From assembly GCA_020073245.1 (NCBI GenBank), contig JAIQFQ010000025.1:1-53062 (forward strand): a stretch of 53,062 nucleotides of DNA, read 5' to 3'. The position numbers and the translations under genes are program-made. Origin of the DNA: Terriglobia bacterium. Its GTDB lineage: Bacteria > Acidobacteriota > Thermoanaerobaculia > Thermoanaerobaculales > Thermoanaerobaculaceae. The notes under the pieces were generated by a model. It saw only the letters and a list, made by a program, of their open reading frames with translations, was not told where the DNA came from and did no database searches. Below, one piece after another: positions 16,210-24,349 of this stretch (positions are counted from its first letter, which is position 1; each line of letters opens with the position of its first letter).

Positions 16210-16754
16210 GGCTCGGACGCATCGACCGTCTCCCCTCCGCCGTCGGCCGCCAGATATCGCGTCTTGAGTTCGAGGTAGCTTCGGACCCCCCGGCGGACGT
16301 GCTCCAGCTCCTCCTCGCCCAGCTCGCGGCGCACCTTGGCGGGCACGCCTGCGACCAGCGTCCGTGGCTGCACAACCATCCCGGGCGACACGAGCGCGCC
16401 CGCAGCCACGACCGCCTCCTCACCCACAACGGCCCCGTTGAGTACGGTCGCGTGCATTCCGACCAGGGCGCCGCGCTCCACCTTGCAGCCGTGGAGAACG
16501 GCCGCGTGGCCGACCGTCACGTCCTCCGCCACGAGCACGGGAAAATCAGGTTCATCCACATGCATCACGACGTTGTCCTGGATGTTGGAGCGCGCTCCGA
16601 TCCGGATCTCGCGCAGATCACCGCGCAAAACGGCGCCGTACCAGACGCTCACGTCGTCCCCCAGGCTCACGTCACCCACGACGACGGCAGTGGGCGCCAC
16701 GAAAACGCGCTGTCCGAAGGAAGGCGATTTCCCGGCAAATGACCCCGTCTTCAC
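16194..16754 (-). CDS. gamma-type carbonic anhydrase / hexapeptide-repeat protein
   Basis: 186 residues forming a left-handed beta-helix of hexapeptide repeats, ending in an alpha helix. The metal ligands of the CamH-like gamma carbonic anhydrases appear in order: NVVMHV, VGHAAVLHGC and VGMHATVLNG. The family hydrates CO2 reversibly, though several members have unproven activity. The GTG at 16754 has AGGAGG 11 bases upstream. The gene is the first of a two-gene unit with hisS and overlaps it. Confidence 0.83.
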   Translation of the reverse strand: MKTGSFAGKSPSFGQRVFVAPTAVVVGDVSLGDDVSVWYGAVLRGDLREIRIGARSNIQDNVVMHVDEPDFPVLVAEDVTVGHAAVLHGCKVERGALVGMHATVLNGAVVGEEAVVAAGALVSPGMVVQPRTLVAGVPAKVRRELGEEELEHVRRGVRSYLELKTRYLAADGGGETVDASEPWRDL

Positions 16755-16882
16755 CGCCCGTACCTCCTCCTCTTCAGGCCGGTCACGCTAACACACACAG
16801 CCGCATAGGGCAACGAGCCATACCCGGGTGCGGGAGCCTCAACCCTGTGGAACGACCGTTCGAGCCCGGACCAGCAAGTAGA

Positions 16883-16900
16883 ACAATACCCGGACAATAC
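16883..16900. repeat. direct repeat ACAATAC-CCGG-ACAATAC
   Basis: Two perfect 7-base direct repeats separated by CCGG lie in the 294-base gap upstream of the carbonic-anhydrase gene, about 130 bases before its start. They could be an operator for that unit. The rest of the gap (16755-17048) holds no gene I can support. Confidence 0.35.
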
Positions 16901-17011
16901 GTACAAGTTCATCGGGGACAGCACTTTATACCACCGCACTCCCGGCAGTGCACGATGCATAACCCCTTGAGATAGGGAGGCTTTGCTGACCAACTACCTG
17001 CTTTTCCGCAG

Positions 17012-17037
17012 AGTTTTCCGCAAAAACTGCGGAAACT
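17012..17037 (-). terminator. hairpin after tsaC
   Basis: Arms AGTTTTCCGCA (17012-17022) and TGCGGAAACT (17028-17037) pair over ten positions with one bulged T, around an AAAAC loop. It lies 12 bases past the tsaC stop. There is no clean T-run, so this is a weak terminator or 3'-end stabiliser. Confidence 0.45.
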
Positions 17038-17048
17038 TCAGCGGCCCC

Positions 17049-17666
17049 TCACGGCGTCACACCCCAGGCCGCCGGTGGCTCCCAGGCACCTCGACGTAAC
17101 ACTCGCGGGGGACTCGACATCAGATCGAGAAGGGTCGACGGGACGCCGCCCGGCGCGTCCCCTCCGTCCAGCAGCAGAGCGAGGCTGTGCCCGAGCGTCT
17201 CGGCCACGGCGTCGGGCGTCACCAGGGGGGAATCACCACTTGGATTGGCCGAGGTGGCAGTGAGGGGTCCCACGAGGCCCAGCAAAGCCCGCAGGAGCTC
17301 GTGGGCGGGAACCCTCACCGCGAGCGAGTGCCCCGCACCGACCGCCAGAGGCGCGCCGGAGGCCGGAAGCACCACCGTGAACGGTGCTGGCCAGGCCGTC
17401 TGGAGGCGACCTCGCCAGCTCGGCGGGACCACGATCAGGCGTTCGAGCTGTCCCAGCGAGGCACCGACCACGAGAAACGCCTTGTCACTCGGTCGTCCCT
17501 TGAGGGCAACAAGCCGCCTCACCGCCTCGTCGTCCTCCGGGTCCACAGCGAGGCCGTAGGAGGCTTCCGTCGGCAGAGCCACGATTCCGTGCCTCGCGAG
17601 AGCGGCCCGCACTGCTTCTGCGGCTGCCGGTAGGTGGGCCTCCGAAGTGAACGGCAGGCGGAGCAT
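17049..17666 (-). CDS. tsaC: L-threonylcarbamoyladenylate synthase (Sua5/YrdC/TsaC family)
   Basis: 205 residues, a single YrdC domain without the Sua5 C-terminal extension. Family features: GIVALPTEASYGLAVDP, the ATP/threonine site KGRPSDKAFLVV (KRP/KGR-SDK motif), and SANPSGDSPLVT. The enzyme makes threonylcarbamoyl-AMP from Thr, bicarbonate and ATP for the t6A37 modification of ANN-decoding tRNAs. Its ATG shares one base with the recN stop (TGATG), so it is the downstream partner in a coupled pair. Confidence 0.9.
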   Translation of the reverse strand: MLRLPFTSEAHLPAAAEAVRAALARHGIVALPTEASYGLAVDPEDDEAVRRLVALKGRPSDKAFLVVGASLGQLERLIVVPPSWRGRLQTAWPAPFTVVLPASGAPLAVGAGHSLAVRVPAHELLRALLGLVGPLTATSANPSGDSPLVTPDAVAETLGHSLALLLDGGDAPGGVPSTLLDLMSSPPRVLRRGAWEPPAAWGVTP

Positions 17667-19366
17667 CAGGAGATCTTCAGGAGCTCACGGGCGTGCTGCG
17701 TGGCCGCCGCAGTGGGCGGACCGCCGCCCAGCATCCGCACGAGCTCCTCAACCCTCGCCTCGGCGACAACCGGCTCGACGCGGGTGACCGTGCGCCCGCG
17801 CGCCGTCCCCTTCCGAACGACGAGGTGCGTCGAAGCTCTCCCGGCCACCTGAGGGAGATGCGTCACGACCATGACCTGGTCGCGCCTCCCGAGATCCGCG
17901 AGCAGGGCGCCCAGCTCGTCGGCGACGGTCCCGCCGATCCCCGCGTCCACCTCGTCGAAGAGAAGCGTCAGAACACCGCGACGCGGAATCGAGTCGCGCA
18001 GGACGGTCCGCATTGCAAGGTGGATGCGCGACAGCTCGCCGCCCGACGCAATGCGCGCCATCGAGCGAAGCTCCTCCCCTGGGTTAGTGGAGAGCTCGAA
18101 CTCGCCGACGTCGATGCCGTCCGCGGCGGGCTCAACCCGTGTGCCACCGACCTCCAGGGCCCCCGACGCTGTCGCCCGCAGCGCGAGTGTCAACCGGAGA
18201 CGGGCTCGGGCAATGCCGAGACCCCTGAGCACGTCGACCACGGCCGACGAGAAACGCCCCGCCGCCGCGGCGCGTCGGCGGGAGAGCTCTTGCGCCATCT
18301 CCAGGTACTGGGAAGCCAACGCCTTCAGTTCGTCGTGGAGGCGCGCGATGTCGTTCTCCACGCCCTCGAGCTGCTCGCGCTCGGCCTCGAGCCGACCTCG
18401 GTGCAGGAGGACCTCGCTGACCGAGCCGCCGTACTTGCGCGCGAGCCGTTCGAGCAGCGCCAGCCGGTTCTCGACGTGTTCCAGCCGCTGCGGGTCGGGG
18501 CGCACGCGATCGGTGAGCCCCTGGAGAACCCGCTCGGCCTCTTCGGCCAGGACCTGCGCCTGCTCGAGATCGGTTGCCGTATCGGTCACCCCGATGCCGA
18601 GCCCCTGCAGCTCGCGAACGGCACGGGCTGCCCGCGCCAGCGCCACGGCCCCGCTGTCCCCTCCAAGCGCCGCAAGTGCCGCCGCCACGAGCTCGCCGAT
18701 GCGCTCCGCGTGCTGCAGGAAGGCGCGTTCCTCCCGCAGGGCCTCCTCCTCACGCAGTTCGGGGTGTGCCTCGTCGATCTCGCGGGCCTGGAAGGCGATG
18801 ACGTCCAGCCGATCGCGCCGGTTGGCGAGGGCCCGTCGCTGATCCTCGAGCTGCGCTCGCAGCTCTTCCCATTCCACATACGCCGCCGCGACCTTCTCGC
18901 GGTCTGCCCCGAGCCCGCCGGCGGCATCGACCAGCGCGATATGCGTCGCAGGGTCGGTGAGCCCACGCTGTTCGTGCTGACCGTGGATTGCGAGAAGGTA
19001 CGGCGCCAGCCGCTGGAGTGCGCCCACGGTGACCTGGACGTCGTTGGCCCAGGCGCGGGAACGTCCCGCAGCAGACACCTCTCGCCGCAGCACCAGCTCT
19101 CCGCCTCCGTCCACACCGAGCTCACCCAGCAACGCTTGGGCCTCGCCGTCCGGCGGCGTCTCGAAATACCCCTCGACGAGAAGTCGCTCGCGGCCCCCAC
19201 GGACCTGGTCGGCATCGGCCCTCTCACCCGCGAGAAGCTGGAGCGACTGCACGAGCAAGGACTTCCCTGCGCCCGTCTCGCCGGTGAGGACAATGAACCC
19301 GGCCGGCAGCTCCAACCGGACCTTCTCGATGATGCCGAGGTCTCGGACCTCAAGCTCACGCAGCAT
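17666..19366 (-). CDS. recN: DNA repair protein RecN
   Basis: 566 residues, an SMC-like ATPase in double-strand-break repair. N-terminal Walker A FIVLTGETGAGKSLLVQSL (residues 29-47) follows LRELEVRDLGIIEKVRLE, the typical RecN start. Two long coiled-coil arms (about 160-360) flank the central part, and the C-terminal half carries the ABC signature IASGGELSRIHLAM and Walker B LTLLFDEVDAGIGG. Length is normal. It lies 12 bases after the M16 protease stop and overlaps tsaC by one base. Confidence 0.95.
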   Translation of the reverse strand: MLRELEVRDLGIIEKVRLELPAGFIVLTGETGAGKSLLVQSLQLLAGERADADQVRGGRERLLVEGYFETPPDGEAQALLGELGVDGGGELVLRREVSAAGRSRAWANDVQVTVGALQRLAPYLLAIHGQHEQRGLTDPATHIALVDAAGGLGADREKVAAAYVEWEELRAQLEDQRRALANRRDRLDVIAFQAREIDEAHPELREEEALREERAFLQHAERIGELVAAALAALGGDSGAVALARAARAVRELQGLGIGVTDTATDLEQAQVLAEEAERVLQGLTDRVRPDPQRLEHVENRLALLERLARKYGGSVSEVLLHRGRLEAEREQLEGVENDIARLHDELKALASQYLEMAQELSRRRAAAAGRFSSAVVDVLRGLGIARARLRLTLALRATASGALEVGGTRVEPAADGIDVGEFELSTNPGEELRSMARIASGGELSRIHLAMRTVLRDSIPRRGVLTLLFDEVDAGIGGTVADELGALLADLGRRDQVMVVTHLPQVAGRASTHLVVRKGTARGRTVTRVEPVVAEARVEELVRMLGGGPPTAAATQHARELLKIS

Positions 19367-19378
19367 GGTGACGGAATG

Positions 19379-22027
19379 CTAGTCGGCGCCGCCGGGGTTT
19401 GCAACGAGCCCGCCTGCCACGGCCAGGCACAGCCGGGAGGGATCGATGTGGCGGCAAACCGCGTCGACCACCTCGGCTCGCCCGATCGCGAGAATCCTCT
19501 CGGCGATCTGGTCGATCTCAGTCACGGGCAAGCCATGGCGCACGAGACGTACCAGCTCGCGCGCCTGCCCGCCCGGGGTCGCAAGCGCCACCCGGTACGA
19601 ACCCGCCATCGCGGCCCGCTCGTCGTCGAGCTCCCTTTCAGTCGGCCCCTCGGCCACAAAGCGCGCAATCTCCTCGTGCACGGCAGTCTTGGCGCGAGAG
19701 AAGTTCGCCGGCGCGACGGAGTACGTCACCGCCCAGGGACCGTCGAGCAGCGACGCCCCGAAGAACCTTGAAATCACCCCGTACGTCAGCCCTTCCCGGT
19801 CACGCAGGCGCATGCCGAGCCGCGAGGACAGCGTGGACTGGCCAAGGACCGCATTGCCGAGAGCGGCGGCAAGGAAGTCGTCGTCGTGCCGCCGCAACCC
19901 CCCGGGGTGTCCCAGCACCACATCGAGGTTAGGCTTGTCCGGCATCGTCTCGCGCACTTCGGCCGGCTCGACGTCGGCCGCCGTCCGGCGCGGCACTGGA
20001 GGAATGCTCCCGCTCTCCCCTTTCGTGCAGCCCAGGAGACGCTGAAGGCTCTCCGCCACGACCGTCGGCTCGAAATCGCCCACCAAGGCCAGCCTCAGCG
20101 AGGCCGGGCCGTACAACCGCCCATGGACGGCAATGAGGTCCTCGCGCGTGACCCGCTCCAGCCCTGTCCGGCGCTCGTCAAGAGGGCGCCGGTAATGAGG
20201 ATGGCCAGGGGGGAACAGGAGGCGCGAGAATGCCTCGAACGCCCGGTGGAACGTGTCCTCCTGGGCCTGAGCCAGCTCGCCGAGCCGCAGGACACGGAGC
20301 TTCTCCAACTCCTCCGTCGGGAACGCCGGACGCTGGAGCATCTCGACCAACAGCTCCAGAACCAGTGGAAGATGGCGAGAAAGGCATCTCCCGGAGCAGT
20401 GCACCTCGAGGGGGCTGAAACCGTCCCCGGATACGTCGAGCTCGATGCCCCTGTCCTCGATGATGCGGGCGAGTTCGAGCCGCCCGTGTGCTTCGGTCCC
20501 TCGTTCCAGCATGTCGGGGCAGAGCGAGGCGGCGCTCCAGGCTCCCACCTCGACCAGCCCGTGCCCGGCGAGCAGCGAGCCTTGCAGGTGCACGGTCGTG
20601 TTGGTGTGTCTGGGGAGCAGCAGCAATCGTCCCCCGCCCGGAAGCCCCACCTGCTCGACCCTCGCGGCCAGGTCGCTCCGGTAGTGACACGGTCGTGGCG
20701 CTAGGGCCCTCGGGCCCGGTCGCGGGATGGCGCCAGGGCTTCCCTGGCCGTTCTTCGGCACGAAGTAGCCGACCGAGACCGAATCCTCGACGAACGTCTC
20801 ACCCGCCACCCGCACGACATCCTCGCGGCTCACCTTTCGAATTCGGTCGGGGTAGTCGAGGTAAAAGCGCCAGTCCGCCGACGAGATGGCTTCCGTGACA
20901 GCCGCCGCAACCTGGGCGGGGGAATCGCGATGGTACGCCGTCTGCGCCTCGACCTGAGCCTTGGCGCGCTCGAGTTCGGCCTTCGAGAGCCCCCTGCGGA
21001 CGACCGCCGCGAGCTCTCTCCGGATGATCCCCTCGACCTTGGCGTGCTTCGTCGGCGGGTTAAGCGTGGCGAAGACCTGGAAGAGACCGGGGTCGCGCAA
21101 CTGCCAGGAGATCGCCTGGACATCCAGGCACAGTCCCGTCTCGACGAGCTTCTGGTACAGGCGCGAGGTCACGCCGCCACCGAGGCCATCGGCCAGAACC
21201 GCGAGGGCGTGGGTGGCGTCGTGCGCCGCCTCGGGCGCACGCCACGACGCCGCAACCCAGCCCACCTCGCCCGCCCGGCGCACGACGAACCGCCGCTCTC
21301 CCTCCTGCTTGGGCTCGCGCGTCACCACGGGGGGCAGAGGCCGCGGAGCACGCGGCAACGGCCCGAAGTGCCGGGCAACCAGGTCGAGCGCAGCGCCTCT
21401 GTCGAATGTGCCGACCAGAACCAGCGACGCATTGTCCGGGTAGTAGAACGTGTCGTAGAACGCCCTCAGGCGGTCGATCGTCGTGGCCTCGATGTCGCTG
21501 CGCCACCCGATGGTCGGATGGTGGTACGGATGCTCACGGAACGCAGTCGCGAACGACTCCTTGAGCAGCACGTCGAACGGCTCATTCTCACCGCGTTCGA
21601 ACTCGTTCCGCACAACCGTCATCTCGGTCGCGAGATCCTCCGGTCGGAGGAGCGCCGCCCGCATCCGGTCCGCCTCCAGCTCCAGGGCCAGCTCGAGGTG
21701 CTCGGGTGGCAGCGTCTCGAAGTAGTTCGTGCGGTCGAACCAGGTTGTGGCGTTGAAGTGCGCTCCGACGCGTTCCAGCACCCGCGCGATCGGGCGCCCC
21801 TCGCCCGGGTTGAACTTGCGCGACCCCTTGAACATCAGGTGTTCGAGCAGGTGCGTCGAACCCGTGTGCCCGACCGCCTCGTTGCGCGAGCCGACGTGGT
21901 AGACGACGCACGCCGCCGCGACGGGCACGCTGGGGTCCGGGAGGAGCAACACCCGCAACCCGTTGCTCGCAAGCCTCAGCTCTTCCACACCGCGTTCCTG
22001 GGCAAGGACCTTGAACCCGTCTGTCAT
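19379..22027 (-). CDS. M16-family zinc metalloprotease (two fused domains)
   Basis: 882 residues, a tandem M16 peptidase. The N-terminal half has the inverted zinc motif STHLLEHLMFKG (His59, Glu62, His63) and the third ligand Glu142 in VVRNEFERGEN. The C-terminal half repeats the fold but lacks the motif, as in pitrilysin-like and PqqL-like enzymes in which one half is inactive. No signal peptide is obvious, so a cytoplasmic role is likely. GGAGGG lies 6 bases before ATG 22027. It starts only 32 bases from the divergent threonine aldolase and probably heads the protease-recN-tsaC unit. Confidence 0.92.
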   Translation of the reverse strand: MTDGFKVLAQERGVEELRLASNGLRVLLLPDPSVPVAAACVVYHVGSRNEAVGHTGSTHLLEHLMFKGSRKFNPGEGRPIARVLERVGAHFNATTWFDRTNYFETLPPEHLELALELEADRMRAALLRPEDLATEMTVVRNEFERGENEPFDVLLKESFATAFREHPYHHPTIGWRSDIEATTIDRLRAFYDTFYYPDNASLVLVGTFDRGAALDLVARHFGPLPRAPRPLPPVVTREPKQEGERRFVVRRAGEVGWVAASWRAPEAAHDATHALAVLADGLGGGVTSRLYQKLVETGLCLDVQAISWQLRDPGLFQVFATLNPPTKHAKVEGIIRRELAAVVRRGLSKAELERAKAQVEAQTAYHRDSPAQVAAAVTEAISSADWRFYLDYPDRIRKVSREDVVRVAGETFVEDSVSVGYFVPKNGQGSPGAIPRPGPRALAPRPCHYRSDLAARVEQVGLPGGGRLLLLPRHTNTTVHLQGSLLAGHGLVEVGAWSAASLCPDMLERGTEAHGRLELARIIEDRGIELDVSGDGFSPLEVHCSGRCLSRHLPLVLELLVEMLQRPAFPTEELEKLRVLRLGELAQAQEDTFHRAFEAFSRLLFPPGHPHYRRPLDERRTGLERVTREDLIAVHGRLYGPASLRLALVGDFEPTVVAESLQRLLGCTKGESGSIPPVPRRTAADVEPAEVRETMPDKPNLDVVLGHPGGLRRHDDDFLAAALGNAVLGQSTLSSRLGMRLRDREGLTYGVISRFFGASLLDGPWAVTYSVAPANFSRAKTAVHEEIARFVAEGPTERELDDERAAMAGSYRVALATPGGQARELVRLVRHGLPVTEIDQIAERILAIGRAEVVDAVCRHIDPSRLCLAVAGGLVANPGGAD

Positions 22028-22046
22028 TCACAACCCTCCGGCCCGC

Positions 22047-22052
22047 TATGAT
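22047..22052. promoter_or_regulatory. shared -10 region of two divergent genes
   Basis: TATGAT reads toward the threonine aldolase and ends 7 bases before ATG 22060, the geometry of a leaderless transcript. The opposite strand at the next base reads TATCAT (22048-22053) toward the M16 gene, leaving a leader of about 15 bases that includes its GGAGGG site. The two polymerase sites cannot be used together. Confidence 0.4.
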
Positions 22053-22059
22053 AGCTGCC

Positions 22060-23109
22060 ATGATCGATCTCCGCTCGGACACAGTGACCCGACCGACCCC
22101 TGCGATGCGCCGAGCCATGGCGGACGCCGAGGTCGGCGACGACGTCTACCGCGAGGATCCCACGGTCCTGCGCCTGGAAGAACTCGCCGCGACCACTCTC
22201 GGCTTCCCGGCGGCGCTGTTCGTGCCCACGGGGACAATGGGCAACCAGCTTGCGGTCCACCTCCAAACCCACCCGGGGAGTGAGGTGGTCATCGAGTCCC
22301 GTGGGCACATCTTCAACTTCGAGATGGGCGCGATGGCCGTCTGGTCGGGCGCTCTGCCCCGCCCGATCGTTACCGACAACGGCCTGATGGAGGCCGCGCA
22401 GGTCGAGGCCGCCATCGCTCCCAAGGTCTCCTACCGCACGCCGACCCGCCTGCTGGCCCTCGAGAACACCCACAACCTGTGGTCTGGCCTGCCGATGGAC
22501 TCGGCCCGCACCCGTGCGCTCACGGCCGTCGCGCACGCCCACGGGCTTGCCGTGCACCTCGACGGTGCGCGAATTTTCAACGCCGCCGCCGCGCTCGGTA
22601 CCACCGCCGCCGAGCTGGCGGCGGGCTGCGACACGGTGATGTTCTGCCTCTCCAAGGGGCTGGCGGCACCCGCGGGCTCGATGCTGTGCGGATCCAAGGA
22701 ACTGATCCAGGAGGCGATCCGGGCGCGCAAGCTCTTCGGCGGCGGGATGCGCCAGATCGGCATCCTCGCGGCGGCGGGGATCGTCGCACTCACCGAGATG
22801 GTCGAGCGTCTCGGTGACGACCACCTGCGCGCGCAGCGCCTCGCGAAAGGGCTCGCCGAGCTACCTGCCGTGGATATCGATCCCGCTCGCGTCTACACGA
22901 ACATCGTCGTCTTCCGGTTGCGGCCCGAGGAGGTTCCGGGCGCCGTCGAGGTCGCACCCTCGCAGCGCTTCGTCACGGGCCTGAACGAACGCGGAGTGCT
23001 TTGCGGGACCTTCAGCGCCACCGAGGTCCGCATGGTGACGCACTACGAGATCGGCGACTCCGATGTGGAAGCGACCCTGCGCGCCGCTCGCGAGGTCTTG
23101 GAGTCCTAG
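22060..23109 (+). CDS. ltaE: low-specificity threonine aldolase (beta-eliminating fold)
   Basis: 349 residues, PLP-dependent fold type I. Diagnostic stretches: [20 protein letters not shown] at the start, [12 protein letters not shown], His83 stacking on PLP in [26 protein letters not shown] and the PLP lysine Lys199 in [14 protein letters not shown]. The enzyme cleaves L-threonine or allo-threonine to glycine and acetaldehyde. ATG 22060 is preferred over ATG 22048 because the family motif starts right there and a TATGAT hexamer sits 7 bases upstream without any Shine-Dalgarno. The product acetaldehyde is also the presumed substrate of the BMC dehydrogenase, but the genes are far apart and a link is only speculation. 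Confidence 0.92.
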   Translation: MIDLRSDTVTRPTPAMRRAMADAEVGDDVYREDPTVLRLEELAATTLGFPAALFVPTGTMGNQLAVHLQTHPGSEVVIESRGHIFNFEMGAMAVWSGALPRPIVTDNGLMEAAQVEAAIAPKVSYRTPTRLLALENTHNLWSGLPMDSARTRALTAVAHAHGLAVHLDGARIFNAAAALGTTAAELAAGCDTVMFCLSKGLAAPAGSMLCGSKELIQEAIRARKLFGGGMRQIGILAAAGIVALTEMVERLGDDHLRAQRLAKGLAELPAVDIDPARVYTNIVVFRLRPEEVPGAVEVAPSQRFVTGLNERGVLCGTFSATEVRMVTHYEIGDSDVEATLRAAREVLES

Positions 23110-23142
23110 GTTCGAAGGTTGAGACCTGGGTAGAAGGAAGAG

Positions 23143-23218
23143 GGTCGACGGAAGAGGGAAGACACGACCCCAGCCCGTTATTCCTCTACCTTCTTCCGTC
23201 TTTCCCCTTCCCTCGACC
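23143..23218. repeat. imperfect 21-base inverted repeat between convergent genes
   Basis: Arms 23143-23163 and 23198-23218 match at 18 of 21 positions, with one strand purine-rich (GGTCGACGGAAGAGG...). The element fills the gap between the ends of the threonine aldolase and the oxidase subunit gene and could act as a bidirectional terminator. No T-run follows either arm directly. Confidence 0.5.
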
Positions 23219-23248
23219 GAGTCCGCGAACGCTCTAGCACTGGCGCGC

Positions 23249-24349
23249 CTATGCGGCTTCCTCCCCGGGTGACGGCCGCTCCTTGGCGGCGCGGACGAGC
23301 GCGTAGATCGTGAGCCCGACGCACAGCACGAAAACGACGAGGAACAGCGCGAGCGGACCCCACTGCGGAGCCACCGTCACCTGCTCGCCCGCCCGCGCTC
23401 TGGCGAGGTAGACGTCCCGGAGCTCGTGACGCGTGACGATCATGAAGACCATCGCGCCGACGATCAGCTCCGCCACACGCCGGACCTTGGTCGCCTGGGC
23501 CAGTGGGTCGGAGATCTGCGCCAGGACGACGAGCAGCAGCACTCCGGCAAGGATGCCGATGCCCAGCGGCGCCATCGTGGCCGCACCGCCGCGCATGAAC
23601 GCCCGGAGGACGTCCTCCGGCATGGAGAGCAAGAGCCAGAAACCGTCCACGAGCTGGAGCAGCGTTGCGATCAGAGCGGCCTTCACCCCGAAGCGCGCCA
23701 TCCCTTGCAGTGAATGCGCGTCGCCTCCCCTGGCGGCGCGACGCACCGCGACGAATGCGGCGAGCGCCCCGGCCATTGCGACGGCCGCCAGCACGAAGTG
23801 GAGGAACCGCGGCAGGAATGAGGGGTCGCCCAGCGCCGCCCAGGCGCGGTCGGCAACCTGCTCCCAGCGCCCGGGCTGCAGATGAAGAAGGTTCACCGTG
23901 ACCTGGATGCCGGCAATGGCGACGAAGCACGCCGCCTCCAGCACGACGACGGCGGCTGCATCCTTGCCCGCACGCAGCCGGAACTTCGCGACGTAGTTGA
24001 GGTAGTACCCGACCGTCAGCAGAACCAGCATCCCGAACCACGCCCAGCCGACAAGAATCGTCGCCGTGTAGAAGAAGCGGCCCAGCAGAACCTGCATGAA
24101 CAGGAGGGGTGCGATCCCGAACGTGATCGCGAACGAGATCCCCCAGGAGTTCACCTCGACGAAAAAGGACCGGACCTCTCGTCGGCCGGCGCCCGCCGCG
24201 CCGGCGAACGCCGCAAGCAGCGTGCCTCCCAGCGCCGTGTTCACGAAGAGCAGGTGGATGAAGAAGGTGAGCACCCACAACACCTGGAAGAGCCACGGTG
24301 GCCCCGGCAGGGGCGCCGGATCGAGTGCGGGTATCAGGCTAGTTGACAT
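23249..24349 (-). CDS. second membrane subunit of a cytochrome bd-like oxidase (CydA-prime-like)
   Basis: 366 residues with about nine membrane segments. It resembles the other subunit of the pair more than CydB: FFIHLLFVNTALGGTLLAAFAG parallels AHVLVSHFAIGGGFAIAAIE there, and SFAITFGIAPLLFMQVLLGRFFYT parallels its second helix. The segment where CydA has its two essential glutamates reads GWAWFGMLVLLTVGYYLNYV, so both are missing, suggesting a heme-poor partner analogous to CydA-prime of archaeal CydAA' pairs. Its start overlaps the end of the catalytic subunit by 11 bases. Exact cofactors are inference. Confidence 0.7.
   Translation of the reverse strand: MSTSLIPALDPAPLPGPPWLFQVLWVLTFFIHLLFVNTALGGTLLAAFAGAAGAGRREVRSFFVEVNSWGISFAITFGIAPLLFMQVLLGRFFYTATILVGWAWFGMLVLLTVGYYLNYVAKFRLRAGKDAAAVVVLEAACFVAIAGIQVTVNLLHLQPGRWEQVADRAWAALGDPSFLPRFLHFVLAAVAMAGALAAFVAVRRAARGGDAHSLQGMARFGVKAALIATLLQLVDGFWLLLSMPEDVLRAFMRGGAATMAPLGIGILAGVLLLVVLAQISDPLAQATKVRRVAELIVGAMVFMIVTRHELRDVYLARARAGEQVTVAPQWGPLALFLVVFVLCVGLTIYALVRAAKERPSPGEEAA

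Noticed and set aside
17693..19771. 692-codon frame antisense to recN
   Set aside because: It is a GC-rich shadow of the recN reading frame, with low-complexity Arg/Gly/Ala composition and no motifs. Long antisense frames at 1636-3006 and 40673-42751 were rejected for the same reason.
23249..24349. CydB annotation for the second oxidase subunit
   Set aside because: The helix pattern and first-helix motif resemble the CydA-like partner; CydB hallmarks were not found.
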